Assembly (NCBI GenBank): GCA_004297765.1
Contig: SCTZ01000189.1
Span: forward strand, 1-41,657
Length of the DNA: 41,657 nt
Reading direction: 5' to 3'
From: Chloroflexota bacterium
GTDB lineage: Bacteria; Chloroflexota; Dehalococcoidia; FW602-bin16
Every line of letters begins with the position of its first letter. Positions within the stretch are counted from its first letter, which is position 1. The translations under genes and the position numbers were made by a program. Positions 1 through 8,527 of the stretch are shown here, piece by piece. The notes under the pieces were generated by a model, which ran no database searches, was not told the origin of the DNA, and saw only the letters and a program-made list of their open reading frames with translations.

Positions 1-19
1 CCACAGAGAAGACGCTATC

Positions 20-98
20 TGTCATTCTGAGCGCCGCAGCGCGAAGAATCCGTATCCCCAGGGCGCGGATTCTTCGGCGTGCGCGCCTCAGAATGACA
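20..98. repeat. Imperfect inverted repeat (MITE/REP-like)
   Basis: The arms begin TGTCATTCTGAG (from 20) and end CTCAGAATGACA (to 98), and the inner segments CGAAGAATCCG and CGGATTCTTCG also pair. The result is a roughly 33-bp imperfect stem around a short GC-rich loop. Elements with TGTCATTCTGAG ends and GAAGAATC cores are a recurrent intergenic repeat type in several bacterial phyla. No coding capacity is visible. Confidence 0.75.
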
Positions 99-235
99 AA
101 ACCAGTGTGGTCGAACACTAACGAGGCTTCGCCTCAGACCGACAAGTTGTATCGTGGTATTAGGTGGTTGGAGAATCAATGGAAGGCCTCCGGTTGCAGG
201 AACAAGTGAGACAGGGTATAACCCGTCCCGTATTA

Positions 236-268
236 GACCGCTCAGCGGTCGGTTGGTCCTTGCGGACC
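236..268 (+). other. Two small leader hairpins before the first gene
   Basis: GACCGC-TCA-GCGGTC (236-250) is followed directly by GGTCC-TTGC-GGACC (255-268), about 10 nt before the GGAGG ribosome-binding site of the gene at 289. They would lie in its 5' untranslated region. The first has the same TCA loop as the long hairpins elsewhere in the window. A regulatory role is only a guess. Confidence 0.35.
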
Positions 269-288
269 GCCTGCACCCGGAGGCTGCC

Positions 289-1896
289 ATGATTGTACCA
301 CGGACCATTGCTGACGTCTTGAAGGATCATGTGACCTTGGAAGTCGAGAGCATCGATCGCTTGTACCTCAACGTCTATGTGCCGCGGCTCCAACGGGAGT
401 TGGGGGTTGTCTCCTTCTTCCGTTTTCATCGCGGGCATACTTTCGCCTCGTCGTCCCTCATGGAGCCCATCACCACAGCCTTCGTCGCGGCCATTGACCG
501 GTTCACCAAAGAGCACCAGATCCCGGTCATAACCTTCCAGAAGGGGCAGCGCAAGGATGATGTCGCCGCCGCCCAGCGCGCGACCTTTACGGCCGAGGAA
601 GGGATCGTCTTCGTGGGCAAAGCCCAGGAGAAGACCAGCGTCTTCCGGACGGAGAAGCGGCGGCATCCGCAAACAGGCAAGTCCTATGCCTGGATTGTCC
701 GCTCCACGGCCATGGTCAACCACTACTACTTCTACGGTCAGGACCGGGATTTCGGTCCGTTCTTTCTCAAGTTCTGCTCCTACTTTCCGTACAACGCCAA
801 GCTGTATCTCAATGGGCACGAGTACGCCAAGCAGCAGCTCTCCAAGGCGGGCGTGACGTATGTGACCTTGGACAACGGCTTCCAGAGCTGTGCCGATCCG
901 GCGCGCCTCCAGACGATTGCCGACGAACTTAGCCCCACCCTAATCGATAGCCTGCTCCGGAAGTGGCTCAGCTACCTGCCCAACCCCTTCACTGCCGCGG
1001 ACCGGGAAGCGGGCTACAGCTATGACATCTCGATCCTGCAGGTCGAGTTCGCCCTGACCCAGGTGCTGGACCGCCCCCTCACTGGTCGCATCTTCTTCGA
1101 GGAAGTGATCCGCGAGAACCTGGATCTCGGGCGCCCGGATCATGTTCAACTCATCTTCAACCGGCGCGTGACGAAGCGCACCCCGGGGCGATTTCGGACC
1201 CGGGTCATCACCGACGGCGTCATCCCCTCATTGCACGTTGATTACAAGAAGACCCGCGTCAAGCAATATCACAAGGAAGGGCGAGCCCTGCGGACCGAAA
1301 CAACCATCAACGACACGCGCGACTTCGCGATTGGCAAGCGGCTGCACAATCTGCCCGCGTTGCGGGTGGTCGGCTTCCAGGCCAACCGGTCGCTTCTGGC
1401 GACCCAACGCATCAGCCATGACTGTGCCATCGGCGAAGACGCCTTTCGCGCGGTGACCCGACCGATCCAGGTGGACGGGCAGCGCGCCTCAGCCCTCCCT
1501 TTCGGGGACCCACGCGTCCAGTCCCTTTTCAGCGCGTTGGCACTGTTCTGTCTCCTGCCCCAGGGTTTCTCCAATCGCGAGCTACGAGAGTCGGTGGCTC
1601 CCCTGCTGGGTCTCGATCCCAGCCAGATGACCCAAGGCCGGATGACATACGACCTGCGGCGCCTGCGGTTGCATGGGCTGGTCCGACGGATCCCCAAGAC
1701 CCATCGGTACCAACTGACGGACGAAGGTCTGCGGATCACGCTCTTCTTCAACCGGGTCTATCTGCGTATCCTGCGGCCCGGGCTGGCTACCATCTTGCCG
1801 GAACAGCCATCCGGCGATATCACGCTACGACAACCGTTCGATAGGCTTGCAACAGCCATCGACCGTTGGGTGCAGAAGGCCAATCTTGTCGCGTGA
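289..1896 (+). CDS. Conserved hypothetical protein with C-terminal winged-helix-like segment
   Basis: The 535-residue protein has no function I can name, although its overall sequence looks like a widespread conserved hypothetical family. I chose the ATG at 289 because GGAGG lies 7-8 nt upstream; the frame is open further upstream but that part looks non-coding. The N-terminal two thirds are rich in aromatic and basic motifs (FFRFHRGHTFASS, KGQRKDD, NHYYFYGQDRDFGPFFLKF, CSYFPYNAKLYLNGHE). Residues ~330-400 are strongly basic (RRVTKRTPGRFRTRV, YHKEGRALRTETTIND). Residues ~455-520 (FSNRELRESVAPLLG, TYDLRRLRLHGLVRRI, HRYQLTDEGLRI) resemble a winged helix, so nucleic-acid binding is plausible. 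It has no transposase DDE or tyrosine-recombinase signature. An imperfect inverted repeat just after the stop (CTTGACTC ... GAATCAAG) may be a weak terminator. Confidence 0.85.
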   Translation: MIVPRTIADVLKDHVTLEVESIDRLYLNVYVPRLQRELGVVSFFRFHRGHTFASSSLMEPITTAFVAAIDRFTKEHQIPVITFQKGQRKDDVAAAQRATFTAEEGIVFVGKAQEKTSVFRTEKRRHPQTGKSYAWIVRSTAMVNHYYFYGQDRDFGPFFLKFCSYFPYNAKLYLNGHEYAKQQLSKAGVTYVTLDNGFQSCADPARLQTIADELSPTLIDSLLRKWLSYLPNPFTAADREAGYSYDISILQVEFALTQVLDRPLTGRIFFEEVIRENLDLGRPDHVQLIFNRRVTKRTPGRFRTRVITDGVIPSLHVDYKKTRVKQYHKEGRALRTETTINDTRDFAIGKRLHNLPALRVVGFQANRSLLATQRISHDCAIGEDAFRAVTRPIQVDGQRASALPFGDPRVQSLFSALALFCLLPQGFSNRELRESVAPLLGLDPSQMTQGRMTYDLRRLRLHGLVRRIPKTHRYQLTDEGLRITLFFNRVYLRILRPGLATILPEQPSGDITLRQPFDRLATAIDRWVQKANLVA

Positions 1897-1972
1897 AAAC
1901 TTGACTCATTCGCAACAAGTTCGACGAATCAAGAACACTAGTGCAATTGGGCGCGAGGTTGGAGTTTGAAAC

Positions 1973-2665
1973 ATGGCGACCGTGCTGGTGGTGGAGGACG
2001 AGCCGAAGATCGTGGAGTTGGTGCGGCTCTATCTGGAGCGGGATGGGTTCGGGGTGCTGGTGGCTCCTGACGGGCAGTCCGCTCTGGACCAGGCGCGCGA
2101 GAGAGGACCGGATCTGGTTCTGCTTGACATCAATCTCCCCGTTCTCGATGGTCTGGAGGTCTGCCGCAGACTGCGCGCCGAATCGAACGTGCCGATTATC
2201 ATGCTTACAGCCAGAGACGACGAGGTAGACAAGCTCGTCGGGCTCGAGTTGGGCGCGGATGACTACATCACCAAGCCGTTCAGCCCGCGTGAGGTCGCGG
2301 CACGCGTGAAGGTTGTCCTGCGGCGCAGCCGCGAGTCAATGCCCGGAGCGAAGCAGGCGACGCCTGGCACGCTCACCGTCGACGGGGATCGTCATGAGGC
2401 CCGCTGGGGTGGCGTGTTGCTCAAGTTGACGCCCACCGAGTTCAAGCTTCTGAATGCCTTCGCGACCACTCCGGGGCGCGTTTACACGCGCATGCAGTTG
2501 CTGGATATCGCACAGGGCGAGGCCTTCGAGGGCTATGAGCGCACCATCGACGTGCACGTCAAGAACCTTCGGCAGAAGCTGGAGTCGGTCCAGTCCGGGG
2601 CTGGGCAGCTAATCGTCACCGTGCATGGTGTGGGTTATAAGCTGGAGGACATGTCCCATGCATAG
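1973..2665 (+). CDS. OmpR/PhoB-family response regulator
   Basis: A 230-residue two-component DNA-binding regulator. The receiver domain (about 1-120) has the acidic pocket E8/D9, phospho-acceptor D52 (VLLDINLP), T79 and K101 (KPFSP). The C-terminal winged-helix domain (about 130-228) has the family signatures LTPTEFKLLNAF, GRVYTRMQLLD and RTIDVHVKNLRQKLE. The downstream sensor kinase overlaps the last codons by 8 nt, so the pair is probably translationally coupled. A possible promoter is TTGACT at 1901 with a poor -10 at 1924. The regulon cannot be read from this window. Confidence 0.95.
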   Translation: MATVLVVEDEPKIVELVRLYLERDGFGVLVAPDGQSALDQARERGPDLVLLDINLPVLDGLEVCRRLRAESNVPIIMLTARDDEVDKLVGLELGADDYITKPFSPREVAARVKVVLRRSRESMPGAKQATPGTLTVDGDRHEARWGGVLLKLTPTEFKLLNAFATTPGRVYTRMQLLDIAQGEAFEGYERTIDVHVKNLRQKLESVQSGAGQLIVTVHGVGYKLEDMSHA

Positions 2666-3884
2666 CCTCACCTTCAAGTTGGCCTTGGCCTTTGTTCTGG
2701 TGAGCGCCCTGGCCGTCGGTATCGTGGCAGCCGCCATGAGCCGCATCACGCTGAGCGAGTTCGACGTCTACGTCCAGCACTATCAGCGGATGCAGGACAT
2801 GATGGGCGACCAGAGGATGCCTGGCATGATGGGGCAGCCGTTCGGTCCCCCAGCCGCGGCCCACGGTGAGGCGGAGCACGCCTTTGTAGATGCGGTGAAC
2901 CACTCGTTGTGGCTTGCGGGCCTGGCTTCGGGCTTGGGCGCCATCGTACTTGGCATTGTTCTGTCCCGTCGCATCGTGGCTCCGCTTGGTCGTTTAACCG
3001 TCGCCGTCCAGCGCATCGCCGGCGGAGACCTGTCGCACCGAGTTGGAATCAGCGGGAAAGACGAAATTGGGCAGTTGGCGACTGCTTTCGACTCCATGGC
3101 CGCGAACCTGGCTCGCAGTGAGGAGACCCGCCGGCACATGTTGGCCGACGTGGCCCACGAGTTGCGAACCCCGGTCTCGATTATTCAGGGCAGCTTGGAG
3201 GCAATGATGGATGGGGTTCTCCCGCCGACCCCGGCCAACCTGGCATCGGCGCACGAGGAAACGCGGCATCTGTCGCGCCTGATCAGCGATCTGCGCGAGA
3301 TCTCGCTGGCCGAGTCCGGACAACTCCGTCTCGAATTGTCCGATCTCGCCGTTTCCGATCTTTTCATCCGCGGCATTGAGGTCAACCAGCCGGAGGCTGC
3401 GGTCCGTGAGGTCCGATTGCAGGCGGAAGTCGGAGATAGTCCTTCGTTTGTTCGGGTCGATCGGGATCGCTTCCTGCAGATTATCAACAACCTGATCGCC
3501 AATGCGCTGCGCTACACGCCCGCGGGCGGGTCCGTGACACTCAGCGCGGACGGGCCAGGTAAGGATGGCATACTCTCTGGCATGGTAAGAGTCAGCGTTG
3601 CCGATACAGGCAGCGGCATTCCTGCGAACGAGTTGCCGCACGTCTTCGATAGGTTCTATCGTGTGGACAAGTCTCGGACCCGCGCGAGCGGTGGATCGGG
3701 GCTGGGACTGGCGCTGGTGAAGCAACTCGTGGAGGCTCATGGCGGCAGCGTGTGGGCCGAGAGCGAGGCAGGACATGGCAGCCGTTTCTCCTTTACGGTT
3801 CCGGCCGCCACGTCTTGGTCTACAGAGCATACTCCCCTTGCTTCCATGCCACCTCTGAGTTCCAGGCGACCAGGCGTCTCTTGA
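2658..3884 (+). CDS. Membrane sensor histidine kinase with Met-rich sensor loop
   Basis: The start at 2658 has GGAGG at 2644-2648 and overlaps the regulator's stop, giving 408 residues. TM1 is about 7-27 and TM2 about 84-105. Between them is a short extracytoplasmic loop with a methionine-rich stretch at residues 45-59 (MQDMMGDQRMPGMMG) and nearby His residues. Then come a HAMP linker (about 105-157), HisKA with H167 in DVAHELRTP, and a HATPase_c domain with the N box (NNLIANALRYTP), G1 (DTGSGI) and G2 (GSGLGLALVK). The general architecture is BaeS/CusS-like. The Met/His loop suggests sensing of a soft metal such as Cu or Ag, but no metal-resistance gene lies nearby, so this is inference. Confidence 0.93.
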   Translation: MHSLTFKLALAFVLVSALAVGIVAAAMSRITLSEFDVYVQHYQRMQDMMGDQRMPGMMGQPFGPPAAAHGEAEHAFVDAVNHSLWLAGLASGLGAIVLGIVLSRRIVAPLGRLTVAVQRIAGGDLSHRVGISGKDEIGQLATAFDSMAANLARSEETRRHMLADVAHELRTPVSIIQGSLEAMMDGVLPPTPANLASAHEETRHLSRLISDLREISLAESGQLRLELSDLAVSDLFIRGIEVNQPEAAVREVRLQAEVGDSPSFVRVDRDRFLQIINNLIANALRYTPAGGSVTLSADGPGKDGILSGMVRVSVADTGSGIPANELPHVFDRFYRVDKSRTRASGGSGLGLALVKQLVEAHGGSVWAESEAGHGSRFSFTVPAATSWSTEHTPLASMPPLSSRRPGVS

Positions 3885-3910
3885 TCCTTCGCCTCTGCGC
3901 GTGCTATACT
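3881..3910 (+). promoter_or_regulatory. Predicted sigma-70 promoter for the sigma-factor gene
   Basis: TTGATC (3881-3886), an 18-nt spacer and TATACT (3905-3910). It overlaps the stop codon of the histidine kinase and lies about 140 bp before the sigma-factor start, so that gene can be transcribed independently. Confidence 0.6.
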
Positions 3911-4048
3911 TCTGTTGCTTGAGGCTCATATCCGGGTTATACGCCAAGATCTGTTCCTCTGAAAAACCTGTCGCGTCATCGGCACTATTGGGGGAATTTC
4001 GTGCCCGGACGGCGAGCCATGAAGTTTGGACGTGGCAGCGGGGGGTAA

Positions 4049-5599
4049 ATGACTTCTCTATTCGAGAGCGTCAATAGCGGTGGCGAGTGGCTCGAGGAAG
4101 AGCACGTGGGCTTGTTGCAGGAGGTCAACGAAGGCGAGGACGACGCCGCGCTGGCAGCGGCAAAGGCATCCGCCGACGGCGACTCACTTGATGACACCGT
4201 CAAGATGTACCTGCGCGAGATTGGCCGTCACGGGCTTCTGACATCTCAGGAGGAGATTCGCCTGGCCCAACGTTTGGAGGAGGGGGCGTGTCTGGCGGAG
4301 ACTGAGTCCGACCTGCGTCGCATCTACGACGAGCCCAACTCCAGCCAGATCATGGCGGCTATCTACGCGCGCGTGGCGGATCGAAGCCACGTTCTGGCGG
4401 CGCTTGCAGACATCCTGGGAGTTGACTCCTCCTGCACCGCGACCTTGTGGCGCCATGCTACGGTGCGCGGTTGTCTTGATTCTCCCCACGATGGAGACCT
4501 TGTTGAGCGGCTTTCGGCAAGCCTCAGGATCGCCAGCGCCGTTGTAACGCGACACCTCGTGAGCCTCTCCATTGACACGCGCCTTCTCTCCAAGCAGGTT
4601 GATGGTATTGTATGGGGGGTTCCCGTGGGACAGTTGCCCTCCTCCCAGACAGTTGAGCGTGAGCTATCTGAAATGGATGCGCTGCTGGACGCGTATCTGT
4701 GGTCGGTTCGCAACGCGGTTGACCAGGCGAGCCGAAGGCTCATCGAGGCCAACCTTCGCCTGGTGGTCAGCATCGCCAAGAAATACCAGGGTCGCGGGCT
4801 AGCCTTTCCTGATCTCATTCAGGAGGGCAATCTCGGATTGATGAAGGCAGCCGGTAAGTTCGACTACCGGCGCGGTTTCAAGTTTAGTACGTATGCTACC
4901 TGGTGGATCAGACAGGCCGTCAGTCGGGCCATCGCCGATTACTCGCGGACCATCCGGGTTCCGGTGCATATGGTAGAGATTATCAACAAGCTCACTCAGA
5001 CGTCTCGCACGCTTGCCCAGGAACTCGGTCGGGAGCCGAGCGACGAAGAGCTGGCGCTGATGATGGGGCTGTTTGATGAGGAGTCCGAAGACGCTTTGGC
5101 CCAGCAGGCCCGTGGCGGCTCTGCGACTCCCGAGGATGATATCGCGCGTCGGGATCTGGTGCTAGCCTCTGCCATCCTGCAGGATCTTCCGTCACTGCCG
5201 TCCTGGCTCAGGGGACGCGTGGAGCAGGCCGCCGGCCGTGTTCGCGAGATTGGACAGTTGTCCCGCCGACCGATCTCCCTGGAGACGCCCATAGGGGAGG
5301 ACCAGGACAACCAGTTGGGCGACATCATTGAGGATGAAGCGACCATCCAGCCTACCGAGGCCGCGACCTATCAACTTCTGAAGGAGCAGGTGCAGAGCGT
5401 GCTCAATTCACTCACACCGAGAGAGAGCCGCATCCTGGCCCTGCGCTTCGGTCTGGAAGACGGGCGCCGCCACACTCTGGAAGAGGTAGGACTTGAGTTC
5501 CGCGTGACGCGCGAGCGAATCCGGCAGATCGAGGCCAAGGCCCTACGCAAGCTACGCCATCCCAGCAGAAGCAAACGGTTGCGGGACTATCTGGACTGA
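4049..5599 (+). CDS. RNA polymerase sigma-70 factor, RpoD/SigA-like
   Basis: A 516-residue sigma factor. Region 1.2 is at about 47-75 ([20 protein letters not shown]). Region 2 is at about 234-305 and carries the core-binding and -10 recognition signatures ([46 protein letters not shown]). Region 3 follows ([25 protein letters not shown]). Region 4 is at about 448-516 ([35 protein letters not shown]). Two stretches are longer than in typical RpoD: about 140 residues between regions 1.2 and 2, and an insert of about 40 residues within region 3 before [13 protein letters not shown]. Long region 1.1 is absent. A GGGGGG run precedes the ATG. It could be the principal sigma factor or a group 2 paralogue; the window does not decide. 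Confidence 0.93.
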   Translation: MTSLFESVNSGGEWLEEEHVGLLQEVNEGEDDAALAAAKASADGDSLDDTVKMYLREIGRHGLLTSQEEIRLAQRLEEGACLAETESDLRRIYDEPNSSQIMAAIYARVADRSHVLAALADILGVDSSCTATLWRHATVRGCLDSPHDGDLVERLSASLRIASAVVTRHLVSLSIDTRLLSKQVDGIVWGVPVGQLPSSQTVERELSEMDALLDAYLWSVRNAVDQASRRLIEANLRLVVSIAKKYQGRGLAFPDLIQEGNLGLMKAAGKFDYRRGFKFSTYATWWIRQAVSRAIADYSRTIRVPVHMVEIINKLTQTSRTLAQELGREPSDEELALMMGLFDEESEDALAQQARGGSATPEDDIARRDLVLASAILQDLPSLPSWLRGRVEQAAGRVREIGQLSRRPISLETPIGEDQDNQLGDIIEDEATIQPTEAATYQLLKEQVQSVLNSLTPRESRILALRFGLEDGRRHTLEEVGLEFRVTRERIRQIEAKALRKLRHPSRSKRLRDYLD

Positions 5600-5665
5600 C
5601 GGCTCTTGCTAGCGTCCTCTCCACTGCACGACCCATAGTGATCGAGCCCTCCAGCTGGATCATCC

Positions 5666-5694
5666 TTGACCCGCATGCCATCAGATGCTACCCT
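5666..5694 (+). promoter_or_regulatory. Predicted sigma-70 promoter for the nitroreductase gene
   Basis: TTGACC (5666-5671), a 17-nt spacer and TACCCT (5689-5694), located 56 bp before the chosen ATG. The rest of the 5600-5749 gap shows nothing else. Confidence 0.55.
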
Positions 5695-5749
5695 GTAAGA
5701 CGGTGAAGACGTGCCCAGGGGCATGAAGCATTCAAAGGGAGAACAGTGC

Positions 5750-6307
5750 ATGCTGAGGGAGATTGCCGACCGTCGCGCCATTCGCAACTTCACGGACCAG
5801 CCGATAGAAGAAGAGAAACTTCAGGAGATCTTCGAGGCGATTCGTCTCTCGCCCTCATGGGCCAATCGGCAGTGCTGGACGTTCGTCGTGGTCCGCGATC
5901 CGGAGAAACGGCGCGCGATCGCACGTGCCGCCTCGCCAGCGGAGTACTACGGCGACCTGAACTCGCCTGACTACCGCGGCAACCCGGCCCAGAAGGCCAT
6001 CGCCGCTGCGCCAGTGGTTCTGGTGGGCTGCGCTGATCCCAAGAAATCTGGCGCAGTCCGTGGCATGGACTACTATCTGACGGACATGGGCATTGCGGTG
6101 GAGAACATCATGCTGACCGCAACCGGACTTGGCCTCGGCACGGTCTTCGTGGGCGTATTCAGCGAGCCCATGGTCAAGGAATTGCTGCACATTCCCGAGG
6201 AGGTCCGGGTCGTGGCCCTGGTGCCCGTGGGCTATCCGGCTCGCATTCCGGAGCCCCGGCCGCGGCGTGACCTGTCCGATATTATCTACGAAGAAGAATG
6301 GCCCTAG
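5750..6307 (+). CDS. Nitroreductase-family FMN oxidoreductase
   Basis: A 185-residue protein of the NAD(P)H-dependent FMN nitroreductase fold. The N terminus IADRRAIRNFTDQPIEEEKL is the FMN phosphate-binding signature with paired Arg residues. The family hallmarks SPSWANRQCWTFVVV and TATGLGLGTVFVGVF follow, and the C terminus VPVGYPARIPEPRPRRDLSDIIY is typical. I chose ATG 5750 because GGGAGA lies 8-9 nt upstream; GTG 5711 and ATG 5723 are possible but lack a better site. Such enzymes act as dimers in the cytoplasm on nitro- or quinone-type acceptors; the substrate here is unknown. Confidence 0.92.
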   Translation: MLREIADRRAIRNFTDQPIEEEKLQEIFEAIRLSPSWANRQCWTFVVVRDPEKRRAIARAASPAEYYGDLNSPDYRGNPAQKAIAAAPVVLVGCADPKKSGAVRGMDYYLTDMGIAVENIMLTATGLGLGTVFVGVFSEPMVKELLHIPEEVRVVALVPVGYPARIPEPRPRRDLSDIIYEEEWP

Positions 6308-6389
6308 CTCAGCGTTCCGACGTGTTCACGGCAACAAGCTGGTTTGGTCAGACCCAATCAGCGTTCACGCCGCCAGGGGGTGGGGCGGT

Positions 6390-6710
6390 ATGGCGAACAA
6401 GTTCGAGAAGGAGATCGAGGAGCTGCTTCGGCGGCTCGATGCTCAGAATGTGGCCGATCGGCAGGAATCAGCTCGTCCGGGCGGTTGGACGAGTTGGATG
6501 ATGGCACTCAGATGTATCATGGCTCGGCGTTGGGGCTTTCTAACGACAGAGCAGTTGATCGGGCTGCTCATCGCCCTTGGTCTCTTTTCCTATGTCTCGC
6601 GCTTCGCACTTCCTGCCATCGGCCGGTATGTCATGCTCGGCTTTCTGGTAGGTATGGCTGTGCTCGTCTTCTACGTCCTAAGCCAAGAGTTTCTTCGACG
6701 CCGACGATAA
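6390..6710 (+). CDS. Small two-TM membrane protein of unknown function
   Basis: A 106-residue protein. The start ATG 6390 has a G-rich Shine-Dalgarno (GGGGGTGGGG) just before it. The N terminus (FEKEIEELLRRLD) is a charged amphipathic helix, followed by two hydrophobic segments at about 53-74 and 78-98 and a basic tail (FLRRRR). No recognisable domain. It lies 82 bp after the nitroreductase and converges with the hydrolase gene on the other strand, with only 7 bp between the stops. Confidence 0.7.
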   Translation: MANKFEKEIEELLRRLDAQNVADRQESARPGGWTSWMMALRCIMARRWGFLTTEQLIGLLIALGLFSYVSRFALPAIGRYVMLGFLVGMAVLVFYVLSQEFLRRRR

Positions 6711-6717
6711 TCTTCGG

Positions 6718-8346
6718 CTACTCGTACAGCGCTCCGTAAGTCGCGGGCATGCGGTTCAACACGACGTTGGTGTGCGGCGTCATGTTCTTGCAGCGAGCAT
6801 CGGCCCAGTCCAGGCTGGCGAAGACTGCCTGCTCGATGCCCGGCAATCCTTCACCCAGGACCCGACCGCCCGGGGCCGCCGCGACCGCGCTGCTCTCCGG
6901 CCCAACTATGGCCGCCCGAATCACGAAGAGCCGGTTCTCATCTGCTCGACAGCGAGCCAGCAGCGTGTCCTGGGGCTCGCCCCGTCCCCCGGACCACAGG
7001 ATGACGTCCGCTCCCTCCAGCATCAGGCAGCGGGCAACCTCTGGAACCCATCCTTCCGCTCCGATCATGACGCCCACGTTGCCCAGGTCGGGCGTCTTTA
7101 CGACCGCGTATTCCCCGCTGCCCTGCGTGTAAGACCTGAGCTCGTCCGACGAAAGATGGGCGGCACGATAGGAGAAGAGCACTTCGCCGGCTGAGATAAA
7201 GTAGGCCGTCTTGTAGCGTGCCCCCCCTTGCTGCTCGGCCAGGACGACTACCACGGAGCATTCGTACTCTTGAGTCATGGCGGTCAGTGGACCAAGGCAG
7301 GCCGCGGAGGTATAGGTCTCTGTACCCTCGCTGCCTGAGGGGATATCCGGGAAGACGATAACGTTGACGTCCTGTGTCGCAAGGAGATGGATCAGATGCT
7401 GGGCGCGCAGCAGAAATCCTTCAGCCGTCTCGTAGGCCCCTAATTGGAGAGCCGCGACCAGTCCACAGGTCGAGGAGACGATAACTGCCTCGTCCAGGGC
7501 GGCGATGACCGGCAGGTTGATGGTCTCCTTGCCCAGGACTCCATAGCTACTGGGACGCCGGCCGATCGGCAGACCGAGTCCGACGTCCAGATCGATCTCG
7601 ACCCGCAGGATCTCCGGGGAGTCTGGCGCTGCCGCGGCGACAAGCCGCCCAGAGGGATCCACCACGCAACTTCGGCCGCAGTAAACTATGCTTTCTTCCT
7701 CCATGCCAACCTTGTTGGCTGAAGCGATCCAGACATTGTTCTCGCGGCTGCGAACCGGGATCATGTACTCGAACTGCGGATTGGTAAGCTGCTGAGCATT
7801 GCGACCGGTGCTCACCCAGGCCGTTGTGTTGACGATCAGATCGGCCCCCTGCAGGGCCATCGCCCGCGTAATCTCGGGCAAACGGCCGTCAGCACAGATC
7901 ATCAGTCCGATGCGGCCGAGGGCGGTCTCGAAGACCGGATACTGTCCGCCGGGTGTGAACCAGTGAGCATCGAAGTGCCACAGGAATGTCTTGGCATATC
8001 GTCCGATGATCTCCCCGGCAGGACCGATTAAGATCGCCGCGTTGCTGAGCTTGTCTTCGTCGCCCAGATCCATCGCCATACCGACTGCCATGTGACAGCG
8101 ATACTGAGCGGCCAGCCCCTGAAAGAGCGCGAGCGCCTCTGACGGCGGAGGCGCGGCAAGCTGCTCGAAAGCCCGACGTGATCTGATGTAGTAGGAAGGG
8201 TAAGTGCATTCGGGCAGAATGACCAGATCGACCCCCGTCTCAGCCGCTTCCGCGGTGCGCGCGAGGGCGTAATCGAGAGCCTCCCTGGCATGATCGATGC
8301 CGAAGCAGGGCATTTGGATGCATGCTAGTCGTACGGGTCGTGCCAT
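6718..8346 (-). CDS. Tandem carbon-nitrogen hydrolase (nitrilase superfamily) with degenerate second domain
   Basis: A 542-residue protein made of two nitrilase-superfamily domains. The first (about 4-270) keeps the full catalytic triad: E46 in LVILPECTYPS, K119 in RYAKTFLWHF and C151 in IGLMICADGRLPE. It should therefore hydrolyse an amide or nitrile. The second (about 278-540) aligns by eye, but the three positions read D334 (VFPDIPSGSE), A395 (SYRAAHLS) and G429 (VGVMIGAEGWVPE), so it is probably catalytically dead. The ATG at 8346 has GGAG 8 nt upstream. A dead partner domain could serve dimer-like packing or substrate selection; the substrate is not predictable. Confidence 0.88.
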   Translation of the reverse strand: MARPVRLACIQMPCFGIDHAREALDYALARTAEAAETGVDLVILPECTYPSYYIRSRRAFEQLAAPPPSEALALFQGLAAQYRCHMAVGMAMDLGDEDKLSNAAILIGPAGEIIGRYAKTFLWHFDAHWFTPGGQYPVFETALGRIGLMICADGRLPEITRAMALQGADLIVNTTAWVSTGRNAQQLTNPQFEYMIPVRSRENNVWIASANKVGMEEESIVYCGRSCVVDPSGRLVAAAAPDSPEILRVEIDLDVGLGLPIGRRPSSYGVLGKETINLPVIAALDEAVIVSSTCGLVAALQLGAYETAEGFLLRAQHLIHLLATQDVNVIVFPDIPSGSEGTETYTSAACLGPLTAMTQEYECSVVVVLAEQQGGARYKTAYFISAGEVLFSYRAAHLSSDELRSYTQGSGEYAVVKTPDLGNVGVMIGAEGWVPEVARCLMLEGADVILWSGGRGEPQDTLLARCRADENRLFVIRAAIVGPESSAVAAAPGGRVLGEGLPGIEQAVFASLDWADARCKNMTPHTNVVLNRMPATYGALYE

Positions 8347-8483
8347 AAGTCGCTCCTAGCGTGCCGATGTCGAACGGCAAACCACCGCTTTAACGATAGC
8401 ATGGACCGGGCCAACGTCGCAAGGGACGGGAGAAAGAGAGGGTGCTGGTGCTGTGCTACGCTCTACCTGACGGGCGAAAGGTC

Positions 8484-8516
8484 CTGGGAGCGCCCGCCTC
8501 AGGCGGGCGCTCCCAG
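8484..8516. terminator. Perfect 15-bp hairpin with TCA loop between ftsH and the hydrolase
   Basis: The arms CTGGGAGCGCCCGCC and GGCGGGCGCTCCCAG pair perfectly around a TCA loop. It sits just past the ftsH stop on the minus strand, where a terminator would be expected, but no U-tract follows. It shares the CCTCAGG centre with hairpins at 17001 and 37908. Confidence 0.6.
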
Positions 8517-8527
8517 GCATGACCAGC

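Noticed and set aside
2994..3947. Long open frame on the minus strand across the histidine kinase gene
   Set aside because: It is antisense to a gene with clear kinase motifs, has no recognisable protein features and reflects GC-rich codon bias.
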